Shown in pieces: positions 39,925 to 52,117 of a stretch of DNA of 64,000 nucleotides; position 1 is the stretch's first letter; the number at the start of each line of letters is the position of its first letter. Both the position numbers and the translations under genes were made by a program. The notes under the pieces are model-generated. The model was given only the letters and a program-made list of their open reading frames with translations. It was not told the DNA's origin and did no database searches. The DNA is from Hyaloscypha bicolor E (Eukaryota > Ascomycota > Leotiomycetes > Helotiales > Hyaloscyphaceae): positions 124,001 through 188,000 of the forward strand of contig NW_020194525.1 in assembly GCF_002865645.1 (NCBI RefSeq), written 5' to 3'.

Positions 39925-42900
39925 CTAGACCACAAGTCGGAACATACTCCTTCTTCTCGGCGGCTGAGCTCTCACACCTCTGACTGTGAAAGCATCATCA
40001 GAGGTCATCTCTGATGGCGCCAGAGCCGGACTAGTATCATCAAGCTCAAAGAATCCCTCCTGGGCTAGCTGATCGATAGAGTTTCGACGACGTTGGGTCC
40101 ACTGGGCAACATCATCAGGAGACGCTGGGAAGGCAGTTGAAGACGACGATCCTTCCCTGAGGTTTGATGAAGACTTAACTCTTCGGAGGGAAGCATTGGC
40201 GGATGCTTCTGGTGAGGTGTTGGCTGATTGGGGCTTGGCCGCGTGTCTGCGCCGACGGCGGGCTGGTGCTTTGAGCGAACCGCTGGTGCGAATGACTGCG
40301 GTACGCGTCTGGGGTTCTGGAATTTATATGAGCTAGGGCTGCTTGATAGGAGTGAAACTGGTTTTAAAATGACTTACGTTGTGGGATATCTTCAATCATC
40401 AGTGTTCTCGGAAATCCGCTAATGGGTAGATGCGAGTTCGAAGCAAAGGGGTATCCGTCATCCTGGAGACAAAGCGATATTGATATTTCGGCGAGTTGCT
40501 TTACAACAACGATTTGAACTCGGTCCATTATGAAACGTCCTTTCAAAACCATGTCTTTAACAATCTCTTCGGTAATAGGTAGTTTCTGGACGGTGTCCCA
40601 GTTTTGAGAATCTTCGATGACGAAATATGGCTCAAAGTTGCCTTTGAAGCATTTCACCAAGTACCGACCCAGGGCTTTTGTCTCCTCTGTGCCGATATGA
40701 AACCGGCAAAACAAAAATCCTACAACGAAAGTATTAGAGAATTGTATCACGAGTGTGCTCTAGATTCAAGACTACACACCGTAACACTCGTAGCCTCCTT
40801 CTCGTTCCTTGGTCGAAGCTTCTGTCTTTTCGAAGAAGAAAGTGCTGGCGATCAAACGATGAGCGATCTCTTTGACACGAGCATTCGTGTGAATTTGCTC
40901 ATATGCGGCCTTCTGTACATCAGGCATTCTCTCCACGTCATCCAGTTTCGGAACTGGAAAGCCGAGATCAGGATTGAGTCGAATGTATCGCTGCCGGGAG
41001 AAGTCGACACGGAAATCGTTCCAGATCTTTGTACAGTTCAGAATATTGTCGAAAACTGAAGTGGCTGTGTTCCACAGCTGACCTAGGGCCGTAAAATTTC
41101 GAACTGTTGGCACCGGCACATTGGGTGTTGGCATGGGTTCCTCTTTCCTGGAGCGATTCAATTCCTTCCGCCGGATGAGGCCACTCCCTTTGGAAGGCGA
41201 ACTTGGATCCTCTGCACGGCCATGGTGACCCGTTCCAATTGAAAGAAAGATATCAGGCTCTCTATTGCTGACGTCCTTCCAGATTAACATCCTCTCTTGA
41301 TGAGCAATCTTCACAGGGTTGTTGTGGTAAAGTGCACCATCAATATAACCGTTCTTGGTCTCGTTTTTGATGAAGTTCTTGAAGTAGGGGGGAGCAGCGG
41401 AGGTAGCTCGGGCACTGATAATGTCAGTTTTGTTTTTCTGTTCCTCAAGCAACTCGAAGGATAACTTACGCTTCCCAAGTCTTCAACTCTGTCATTGGTC
41501 CATCTTGACGCTCGAATTTGTAAGGCCCTAAAGAGGAAGATGATCAACTTTAGCCACTCAAAATAATATATTCAACTTACGATAATCTCGTGGATCTCTC
41601 TGGTCTGGTCGATTATAGTTTGCAAGGAGGATTGGCTGCTGATCGAGTACTGTCGTGGACGTGACCGCCACTTTGATCATGTGCCCCTCCTGGCTGGAAC
41701 CACCAAACAGTGGGCGGTCTTGGAAAGAAGCCTGCAATGCAGCCTCAAGAGGCTTCGTTTTATATCTGCTGCCATGGTTCGCTGTTGTAAGAAGACCAAT
41801 TACAGGAATGTTGATGAATTCTCGTGGGACGAATGCTTGCCCACATAAGCCAGTGAATTTGTTGATGCACTCCTCAACAGACCAATTCTCGACTCCAAGG
41901 CCCAACGCAATGATACCACCGGTGCTGTGGGAGTTAGACAGTAATTCGGGGACGTTGAAATGGTTGGCATGTTACCTAGTGCCCACAATCAGATCGAAAA
42001 ATGCCTGAATGGGCAACTCGCCGCCAAGTGCCTTTTCGATGGCTCGTAAGACTTCTAGCTCAACGATGCCGCGACATCCACCCCTGATATGTTGTTAGCA
42101 AGGTTTAGCCTCGATCATAAGCTTCGATTGGAGATACCCATCAAGACTGAGAATCCGTGTCCCCGCGTGCAAGGGTTTGACCTTGATCCTCCAAGGGAAA
42201 TCGTTCAGAAATTCCGTTTCGACGAGGTGTAGAGGACAAGAGTCCAGTTTTATTACCGTCTTTTCGTATTGCTGGCCATATGCTTTGACGCAGGGCGTAC
42301 AAAGAACGTGACCACAGGGAAGGGGATGTTCCGGGAGCTCTCTCAGGCATGAAAAGCATGTTGAGTGACTGACAAAATGGTACACATCGCCGACATTTTG
42401 ATAGAACAGGTTCATGTACTGTCTGTGAACTTCTGACGCAGCTTCTTCTTCTGTGAGCCTCTTTCGTCTGAATGTCAGGTCGTAGACTTCTTGTTGAATT
42501 TTCTTGAGGTTAGCCCGAATCTCATCGATGAATCGATCAGCGTAATCATCGAACACGAAATCAGACTGATATCCACCTGCCCCAATGATTTTGCCGGCGC
42601 TGTTCTGGTGGCCTTTGGGATTGTGGCCGGACTTCATGTTACAGCATTTGCCATACTGATTCCTGTAGGAACATGGCCAGTACATGTTGCAAAAGTTAAA
42701 TAAGGCATCCTCGCAAAGCTCGGCGTAGAAATCATCTAGCAACTGCTCTGTTGAACCTTGGTCATATCAACATCTCTGGCTCAAAGTACATCTCAATCCA
42801 AGCTCACCTAGAAAACTCTGACGCGCAGAAGTGAGCATCAAGCACGAGGCCACCATGTTGCTAAGCTCGGAAAATATCTTGGCTCCATCGTATGGGTCAG

Positions 42901-44659
42901 CAAAATGATTGTGCTCTCTAACAGCGATGGCGAGTTTCAAAATGTTGCCTCCGATGTCACGTGGTATTGGGTTGTTCTTGACTGCTTCCTTGACAAAGTC
43001 GAATGGGACGTTGAGATTCTGAGAGAAGTGGTCGAAAGCGGATTGAAGAAAAACTTGCAGCTTTTCATCGGTGGATATCATTCGAACTCGTTTTTTCGTC
43101 CAGTGTGAAAGCTCGCAGCACCTCTTGATCTCGGTGTGCAATTTTCCAATCTGATCATTGATGAGCATGTATCGCCCATGGGTCGGTATTCTGATGACGG
43201 TAACCGAAGAGTAGTAGCACTCCAAGAGATCTTTGGTTGTTTTGATTGGGCGACCCCTTTGATTCCATATCCGGGCGTATTCTGCAAAGCGTGGCACGCG
43301 TGCAATCGCACCTTCGATGTCTGACATCAAGATTCTGGTGGCCTCTTCGATGTCCCATTGCTTGTCATCTATGGTAAGTTCGGTGGCATTCAGGGCGATT
43401 ACAACGTGAGGAAGTGCCGGTTGATTCAAGGAACTTTCGATTGATGCTGATGCCCAATCAAGTAGTTTCTCTAGCACTACCGATTCGAAGACCCTACAAG
43501 GTCAGACGTTGGCAAGGTAGAAGACGGGATGTAACTCACTTTGAGTTTCGCAGAACGAATACAACTACATCCGAGAACGTATACAGTAGACGAGGATAGA
43601 GCTCTGTCACAGCATACTCTCTCTTTCGAGTTTCTGGAGTGGTTGCCCATATGATATCTCGTTGTGAGCTATGAGCGACCTTACGGATTCGACGACGGAA
43701 TGTTGGATCGTTTTTCGCACTGGTAGCTCGCGCAGCCTGCGGAGCAGCATCATCACGTATCTTATATCTTGCTCCTCTTGGAACATTTTCGCCTCCATCG
43801 AGACCCTCGCAATCCGCATACAGCATCGGCTTGGCGCTGTAGTAAGTGGCTGGGTCAGAGTATAAGTGTACATCCCCTGAGGTTGGGAGGTTATCTCCAG
43901 TCGCGCCTGTTACTGGCGAAGGGAATTTCGACTCGTGGGCAATGTTCATCTCGTTTTCTTGGTTATCGATTAACATCTTGACCAGGGTACTCTTTCCGGC
44001 TCCTGTTCGGGAAGAGGTCAGATGGTCAGCACTTGGTACCTTGGACAAAATCTATCAATGGAACACTAACCCGTTTGTCCTATGAAAGACACAAGTTGAG
44101 GATATCGAACATTGATCTGGCTCGTGCGACTTTGAGCCATGATTGTCGCATATCTCTCATAGTCCCGAAATATGGGGAGATTTGCGGAGTCGCGAGCAAT
44201 ACCGAACCAAGTGGTATCTTCATCATTCTGATGCTCCTTAATCTTGTCCTCCGCAGTTCTTTTGGGATCAAGAATCATTCGCAGACGCTCAACCACCTTT
44301 CGATCGGTTTTCTCGTGAGGTTTGCCATCAAACCCCACGGCGCCTGGTCGATGTGCTCGCTCTTTTCCCCAACAGTCATCACAGAACGAATCGTTGTTGC
44401 ATTGAATGCAAGTCCATGTTCTGACATTTCTCTGACAGACATCGCAAGGACAAGTCATCGAGCTGCTTCGCGAAGGAGCTCGAACGGATGCTGCGGCGGC
44501 GGGTTGGAAAGAGCTGATCGAAAGCTGGGACGGCGGCCGGTCACGGGCGGTGTCTCCAGCAGTGGCAGAGCCGAAGTGATCGGCAGACGATTGACTTCGT
44601 AACGAGGAATAGAATGTGGAAGACCGACTCGGGGTATCGCGAGAGAAGGGGGGTGCCAT
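39925..44659 (-). CDS. B-box-like/GTPase/RING/patatin multidomain protein
   Basis: Ten exons join in frame to 1,411 residues: 44659-44071, 44002-43540, 43493-42808, 42756-42138, 42083-41976, 41924-41581, 41527-41470, 41414-40780, 40719-40378, 40316-39925. After a Ser-rich N-terminus, a B-box-like zinc finger (C70, C72, C75, C84, C87, C93, C96, H103) precedes a P-loop GTPase domain: GQTGAGKST at 194-202, D260-C-E-G263 as the G3 motif, and an atypical NATE (about 386-389) in the G4 place. A Cys/His-rich patch with GHQ follows at about 600-635, then a RING-like finger (C713, C716, C727, H729, C732, C735, C753). The patatin domain starts with DGGGCRG (785-791); nucleophile Ser822 is in GTSTG and Asp981 in DGA, so lipid acyl hydrolase activity is expected. 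The C-terminal 130 residues are basic and disordered. It is divergent from the RasGEF gene. The domain set suggests a signalling or immune effector; that role is inferred. Confidence 0.85.
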
Positions 44660-45586
44660 ATTGAAGCCTTACCACGAAGTTGTTTTGGACAAGATGGAGA
44701 AGCATCGTGAAGGGAACAGGCGAGGGAAGAGGGTGTCAGCTCATCTTCCCGCACTCGTTCACCGGCAGCAGGGCCTCCCATTGCTTGAGCCTCAAGCCCA
44801 GCACACCATCATGAGAGGGGCCCAGCAAAAAGTAGGGATCGTGGCGCCCCAGCCTTGCGGTTCGTGCCGTATGAGTGGGTAGCACTTGCATAAACCACGC
44901 GTAATCGCCACACAAACCTCCGAAACATATCCTATGGTTCGTGCCAATTCCATGGTTGCGCTATTTGCAAGGCTTAGTAAAAGGCACAAGAGCAATAAAC
45001 GTGCGTTATATCCAAGAAGGCGAGTACGCGCGCAGGGCTGCAAGATAGCATATAAGAAATAAGACATTATATAGAAAAACTTACAGAATTAATGATTTTG
45101 CAGCATAGGAGGCCAGAAGGGGTTCAAACAGTTCTCTCTTTGCATTAGCACCCGTTCTAGGGTCTGCCCAGAGAGGGTGCTTATATATCTAAAAGAGAGT
45201 CGAGATCAAAAATTACCGCTTTGACCGTACACCCATGTTCTAGGAATACGAAGCGAGCAGAACACGGGGGGGTACAGGGATTGGCAGGGGCACACTCCTT
45301 TTGTATCTATAGAAAGGGTTAGCCTCATGTGGGGAGGCAGGTCATTGGCCGAAGATAGCGGTCTCGCTGCGGGTTGCTCCTTCCGCTCACCGATCGGCAT
45401 TAGTAAAGCTACAACATGTTTTTCACCATTCCCACATTGCAATACAATCAATCATTTGTGCATCGCGACCACTAGCAGGCACCGCAGAGCCATTTCGCTG
45501 GATTGTGAGATGGTGACTCTACAAATACGCAAGCTGGAAGATTGTGACACTCGATTCGAGCATAGCATGCTGAGATCGCCACCAAC
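44660..45586. promoter_or_regulatory. Divergent intergenic region, 927 bp
   Basis: It lies between the start codons of two divergent genes and so presumably holds both promoters. I see no clear TATA box or known operator. Open frames inside it on both strands have no domain support and are treated as chance. Confidence 0.5.
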
Positions 45587-48500
45587 ATGTCTACCACAGA
45601 TGGCGCGGAACAGTACCTGGACAAAAATTCTAAGTTCTCGGAAACAATGGGAATTAAGCAGCAGTGAGTAAAAAGTCCATATCATCTTCAGGGTGCTCAC
45701 AGATATTACCACAGTACTGCCAACGCGGCATCCCTCCAGGGAACTACGCCAGATAACTTCAGTTTCTTCCAAGACAATGACAGTGACGATAGTCTTAGCC
45801 ACCCTGATTCCGGATTTGACAGCGGAAGGAGTCCACCAAGCTCTAATACATCCTTTACACCGCCGCCGAGACCCGAAGAAATCACTCGAATGCAGAAGCA
45901 TATCAGCATGCAAGAATTTGGAAAAGATCTTCAGAAGGCTGCTAGATGTATCTTTCCCAACGTGCATCAATCCAGATACTCCAACGCGTACGTACTGATG
46001 TTCATGTGGGAGATTGAGGACGAGAATCTCCCAGTCCGCTTGGAGATTGATAAGTTGCGCTACGTCTTCGAGGAGATCTACCACTACGACGTGGAGGTCT
46101 TTAGAATTCCAGATAAGAGGAGCCACAGCAAAGTCAGCGCAAAAATAAATGAGTTCGTCTCAATTAACGATGACAGTGTGGAGGATCTTAAGATTGTCTT
46201 CTATGCCGGACATAGCAAGTTGTCGAAGACGAAGGACATTGTATGGACTAGGTATGTTTGTACTTCGATGTTCAGGCTTCAACTTTACCTTCATCAATTT
46301 TCTAGCACGTAAACACAAGAACATACTAACTAGAATATCAAAAAGTGTACAGAAGACCGGTGATAAATTTGCGACTGTTACCTGGACTGGCATACAACAA
46401 GAACTTCAACAAGCTCAGAGCGACGTTTTAATCCTCCTCGACTGCTGCTCCTCGGGAGTTGCGGACGGGGGAGAAGGTAATGGGGTGACTGAGTTACTAG
46501 CTGCTTGTCCTTTTGGGATCGAAGCTAATGGCGTCGGTCCTTATTCGTTCACAAATTCATTGACGATTGAGTTGAGGCTCCTTAGTCAGAAGAAGTTGTT
46601 TTCTGTTGGTGACCTCTATTCCAACATGTACCGCAGAAACCAATCACATCTGCATCAAGGCGTTGCTAACGAACGGTATCCACCTCCCATTCATTTGCGA
46701 TTAAGGTCCGAGGAAAAGTTCCCTAGAAGCATACAGCTTTCTGTCCAGCGGCAAGTCTCCCAATTGGACACAGAACTCGGTACCTCTGAGCATTCAGAAC
46801 ATATGGCCCCACCAAGGATCCCCGATAAATCAATCAATCGCCAAATACTGTTCGGGACTGGCCCGAAGACGCCAAACGAGCCTCTATATCCTAGGCCTTA
46901 TTTCGAATATGGGTCTATGTCGCAACAATCTAGCGAATCGGAGCTCACAAAGAAATCTGTATCACTGGCACCTCTTGAAAGCGTCGATGTGTGTAAGAAA
47001 AAGCCGCCATCGCCAGTAGATGGCAACAGAATGCTACTTGCTATCCGGTTTACCGATACAGTAACGGCTAAAGATCTGTCATCTGAGTATTTTGCCGATT
47101 GGCTTCGGACCATACCTGGAGAAGTCGCAGAAGTAGTCGTGGAGGCTGGGTTCATATGCGATTCTACGCTCCTTTTGGTTTCCCTTCCTGTTTCGTTGTG
47201 GACTTACCTGTCGGATAATCCCGCTATAATTCCTCTCGGTCGGGTTCTGTCCTCGAATCTCCTGGCGCCGAAACAAGTTATTTTGGGCAGAACAGATAAC
47301 GAGGATGATGTAAATCCACAATCTCCAACAAAAGAAAATAAAGGAAAAGGGAAGATCGTCTCGTTTGCAGAAGAGGGGAATCAAGTGATTCTCCCACGAG
47401 ATTTCGGATATGAGGAAAATAGTATTGACGAAGGTCTGGAGGTGGAAGCCGATATGTGTCAGGACTTAGGTAAGGGAAAATATGAGATAACAGGGGCCAT
47501 TACGACTAACCTCACTGAAGTCGTTGATTATACCGAAGAAGTATCAGAGGAATCCACAGATACCGAGGAAGAAACCGAAGATGACGAATCAATCGAAGAG
47601 GTGTCAACAGGAGTCCTCGTTGCATACCCCGGCGATTCTCCTAGTTTTAGAGTCTCAGGTCCCGCAATCATCTATTGTCTTAACATCCGTGACAAATTCC
47701 CCTTGGCCGAAATCCAGCTGGTTGAAAGGCTAGGGGAGGCGAACTGGCAACGCCATGTGGCCATTCGAAGCAGGAATGAATTAGAAGAGATCACAGCGCT
47801 TGAAATACCACAGGAAACACCAAGATATGTCTTCCAGCCAAAGTCGACCTTTGAGGATTCGGGCTTAGGTACCAGCCTTCCAACTCTACTAAGTGCGCCA
47901 TCTCTGGCTCCGCACGTCTATCATACTTCAAATATCGAAAGTCTACGACCGCGATCCTCTTACGCTCCATCGCTATTGTCTTATCTATCGAGAGCCTCGG
48001 ATCCTGATACCGACCATTTCCGGGTTCCTCCCATCCCAAGAGAGGCTGCCGAACGGAAACCATTCTCGTGTTTCATCTGCCGGCGTGTCATCAGTCACGT
48101 CAGAAACCGGTTAGAGTGGAAGTGAGTGATATACAAGGATGTATTTGAATTCAAAGCTAACAAGTTTATGTACTTCAGGCTACATGTTTTCACGGATATT
48201 CGGCCATATATTTGTTTATTCTCGACTTGTACTGAGGTACTTTCTACATTCCCAACTCGCAAAACTTGGGCAGAGCATCAATCTCACTATCACTTTGTTG
48301 ACATCTCATGGCACTGTCAGCATTGTCCAGCAATTTTTGATAGTCTTGAGGAATTCAAGCTGCATTTAAACGAATTTCATGCTACGCCAGTCAGCGATTC
48401 CGTGGTCCAGCTTGCCGAGAAAAGATTGCCGCATACAATTGGGACAGTAAAGTGCCCATTGTGTTTGAAGGTTCCAGGGAGTACAGAGGCATCTTACTTC

Positions 48501-50328
48501 TTGCATGTTTCAAAACATATGGAGAGCATTGCCCTCGGAGCCCTGCCAAGGGAACCAGATGAGCCCCAGGAGACTGGCCCAGATGATTCCGACTCCGACA
48601 TCAGCCGACAGGGAACAAGTGAAAGAGATTCGTATTTGGTTGAAGCAGCTTCCCAATTGACTTCAACTAGTCCAAAATTGGCCGGAGGAGAGCTAAAAAG
48701 AGACGGGCAAGATGATGTTGTACTTATGAATTGCCCCTTTTGCGATTATACAGCAGATAGCGAATATTGGATCATGGTACGTATTGCTACACGATCTAAT
48801 GGCGAGACTCGGCTTGCCCAAATGTTGATAATTTTGGCAGTTTCACATAGAAACCACACACCCCGCCCCAGTGAGCGACGAGCTCTCGAAATTCTCATGG
48901 TACAAGCCTGATCACGAGTTTGAAATGTCGTACGACTTCAATATCCAACCTCCAGCCATAAAGACTGCCACGTTGGTGGCCCTTGTCGCACGGCTTACAA
49001 GACATGACATGTTGGATTCCATGTTCAATAACACATTCCTGCTTACTTACAAATCCTTCACGACTGCCCGTGAGCTATTTGTGTTCTTGGTGAGGAGGTT
49101 CCAAATTCAGCCTCCGGATGGAATGGCTCAGGACGAATTTGAAAAATGGCGAGATCGAAAGCAGAAGTTAATTCGTTTCCGTGTCGTCAATATCTTAAAG
49201 AGTTGGGTCGACAATTTCTGGATGGAAGATCAGAGTCATGAGACCATGTCGCTTCTCCGAGACATATATTACTTTGCCCGAGATACAGTAAAGGTTATAG
49301 GAGTTTCTGGAGCCAATTCGCTGATGATACTCTTGGAGCAACGAATTCGAAGAAATGACGAAACCAAAGTAAAACGTTTGATACTCAATTCAAGTCAATC
49401 GTGGCCTGCACCTATACTGCCGAGAAGTATGAAAATTATCACCTTCCTTGATGTTAACATTACGGAGTACGCTCGACAATTGACGCTCATGGAATTTAAT
49501 TTACTTAGTAAGATCAATACTAAAGAGCTTTTGTCTAATAATTGGAACAAAGCGGCGGTAAAGGATGGGCTGGAGCCAGCTCGAAATATCAAGGCATTTC
49601 TGCTTCATGACAGCCAGTTGTCAGATTGGATTATTGGATTGACTCTCTATCAAACCACCGCCAAGAAAAAAGGGGCTGTGATCAAGCACTTTGTTGGCAT
49701 AGCAAATGTAGGTTTCATTCCCGTAAGCATGAATCCAACGACTGATATTTCCAGAAATGCCGCCAACTAAATAACTATTCAGCGGTAGCCTCTATTGTCT
49801 TCGCTCTCGGAGCCCCGAAAATAGTAGTGTTGAACGAAACATGGAAACTAGTTTCCAATGACACAATAAGAATACTGCAAGAATTACGTGGGCTCATGAG
49901 CTTTTACAAAGGTTATTCACAGCAGTATCAAGATGCATTGCATCTTGCAAATCCACCTTGCATCCCGTGCTTGAGTATGTTACCGTCTTAACACAAACTT
50001 AGACAGTATTCCTGACTCTTTTTTCCTTTTAGGAGTTCATCTTACCGAACTTGCTCGTACCGAGGCTGCTGCTCCCGTAATAATTGATAAGTCGGCCCAA
50101 ATCAATTTTGCACAACTGCAGAAAACCGCAGAAATCATCCGCGACATCCAACAATATCAGAATATCTCATATTCATTGCAGCCAGTGCCAGAACTGCAAG
50201 AGTATATACTGGTGAATCTGCAAGCTGCGAGCGATGCTGGGGAGCCGGAACCCAAGAATTTGGAGGCTGAATTACTATCCTCACCAGCCGGGAAGAGCGG
50301 AAGAGAAACCCCCAGTTACTTCGGATGA
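45587..50328 (+). CDS. Caspase-like/C2H2-finger/RasGEF fusion protein
   Basis: Seven exons join in frame to 1,464 residues: 45587-45663, 45703-46251, 46334-48121, 48179-48776, 48841-49707, 49755-49974, 50033-50328. The start ATG has context CCAACATGT. Residues about 120-330 form a caspase-like (peptidase C14) domain: FYAGH with H196, then LILLDCCSSG with C247 in the catalytic Cys position. A conserved fungal module (LLAIRFTDTV..) and an acidic stretch (STDTEEETEDDESIEE) follow. A C2H2-type cluster begins at C788/C791 and includes RPYICLF and CPLCLKV, ending near ESIALGALPR; this cluster is typical of fungal NACHT and ankyrin proteins. A REM domain lies at about 1,029-1,120 (FNNTFLLTYKSFTTARELF). 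The CDC25-type RasGEF lies at about 1,185-1,430 (YARQLTLMEFNLLSKI, VIKHFVGIAN, IRDIQQYQNISYSLQPVPELQEY). It should load a Ras-family GTPase with GTP. The caspase and RasGEF combination is unusual. The intron after 46,251 is the least certain. Confidence 0.85.
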
Positions 50329-50950
50329 GAAGCTCGATATAAAACACTATCACGTTCTGCCGGCACCTAAAACGCCACAAGTTCTGCCTCTAGCCTTGAG
50401 AATAGAGCTTTCTCCTCCCCAACTGCGCGTTTTCGAAGTTGTCTTGTAGCTACCGAACTGAGGATTGTTGAGAGCTTTCTCGTCTCGAAATTTCATCCAC
50501 GTAAACTGGGCAACTTGCGGTAGATAGTGACCACGGACTTGTTTTTCTTGTTTTTGAATCCCTCGTCTGCCTTCCCGAGCTTGTCTTGTACCTGCCGAAC
50601 TTGAAAACGGTTTTCGTGACAACAGGAAAGAACAACTCTTAGTCTTGGAGGCAGCATCGGGAAGATAACGCAAAACTTCGCCCCCTGCGCCGTTGCATGA
50701 CCGAACTCTTGCTAGACGGTAGATCCCTCAGGCTCTTTATTCCCGGACTTCTCGAATTGTAATACCGCTCTCGAGTTCTAGGATTCCGAGACGAACTCGG
50801 TCCCTGGACTCTCTTAAATCCTAATACTTAGTTGTATTGCGGAGGCAAATTCGGGCATTTAAAGGGACCTTAATAACGTGTCCAAGGTTCTACAAGTCCT
50901 TAATAATTTCCTAGCGTTAATAGTTAGATCGGGGAAAGGGAATTAAGAAC
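50329..50950. other. 3' flank of the RasGEF gene, no gene seen
   Basis: Normal-composition sequence grades into AT-rich DNA at about 50,950. An imperfect direct repeat with core TTGTCTTGTA-C-GCCGAACT occurs at about 50,439-50,460 and 50,579-50,602. Open frames on the minus strand here have no domain support. Confidence 0.5.
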
Positions 50951-51104
50951 TCGAATTCGTATATCTAGGGGTTTGTAGCTTTTTAGTAAAGTATTAATAA
51001 TGAAAGTAATAAAATAAATACTTAAAAAGCAAATATATAAATAAAGCAAATTTAAAAATCATACTTTAATAAGGAATTAATTTATTAAAATTGCATTATT
51101 AGTA

Positions 51105-51188
51105 ACTCAATATTATTAATAATTCAATATTATTAATAATTCAATATTATTAATAATTCAATATTATTAATAATTCAATATTATTAAT
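51105..51188. repeat. Tandem repeat, 17-bp unit, about 5 copies
   Basis: The unit AATAATTCAATATTATT is repeated almost perfectly near the left edge of the AT-rich desert. Confidence 0.85.
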
Positions 51189-52089
51189 TACCTAATATTA
51201 AATAATTATATATAATAAATCTTAAATATTAATTAAGGAAATTAATATTTATTTTTTCTTTCTCTTTTTATTTTATATTATATTAATATAATATAATAGT
51301 ATTTTATTATAATATAAGCTAAATAAAACACTTAAAATAATTTTAATATTCTAGTATTTCTTACTTGTTTTTAGATTATATTAATTATAATTAAAATAAT
51401 TCAATATTAATTTCTATTAATAATAAGTATTTTAGATTTAATAAATAATTTTTTTAATTAAAAGAAATATTAAGAATTCTTTAAAATTAAAATTTTCTTT
51501 ATATATTAAATATATTTTAAAATAAAATATAAAATATAAAAAAATTAATTTTTTAAAGGAAATAATTAAATTATTATTATAGAATAATAATAATTAGTTA
51601 ATTTCTAGCTTAATTTAGCTTTTATATTATAATATTATTAATATATTATAAAATTATTTAATAATTAATAAATATAAAAATATAAAAATATAAAAGAATA
51701 ATTTTTCTTTATATAATTAATTAAATATTAATTAATTTAATCTAATTTAAGAAAATTTGAATTATATTAATTATACTTTAATTAATATAATCAATTTTTT
51801 AATATATTATATATAGCTAAATTTGAATTATATTATATAATTTAGTTATAAATAATATTAGTAATAATATTTAATTTTTAAAAACATTTATATTAATAAA
51901 GTCTTTTTCTTTTAATTTATTATAAAATAACTTATAATTAATAATATTTATTATTTTATATTAGAAATAATAATTAAATAATAATTTTTATTATAATAAA
52001 ACATTATTATTATATTATAATAATAATATATTAATAGATTATTAGAAAGAGAGGTATAGTACGAGTGGCCAAAGCTTAAATACAGGAAT

Positions 52090-52117
52090 GTAGTCACGTG
52101 AGCCTGCACGTGACTAC
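52090..52117. repeat. Perfect 11-bp inverted repeat with two CACGTG cores
   Basis: GTAGTCACGTG and its reverse complement CACGTGACTAC are separated by AGCCTG. It is part of a patch of about 90 bp (52,040-52,130) that keeps normal G/C content in the middle of several kilobases of AT-rich sequence. Confidence 0.85.

Noticed and set aside
44792..45067. 91-codon minus-strand frame in the divergent intergenic region, with a hydrophobic stretch
   Set aside because: No recognisable family and it overlaps the likely promoters of two well-supported genes.
50350..50673. 107-codon minus-strand frame after the RasGEF gene
   Set aside because: Low-complexity Ser/Arg/Lys composition and internal short repeats; no domain support.
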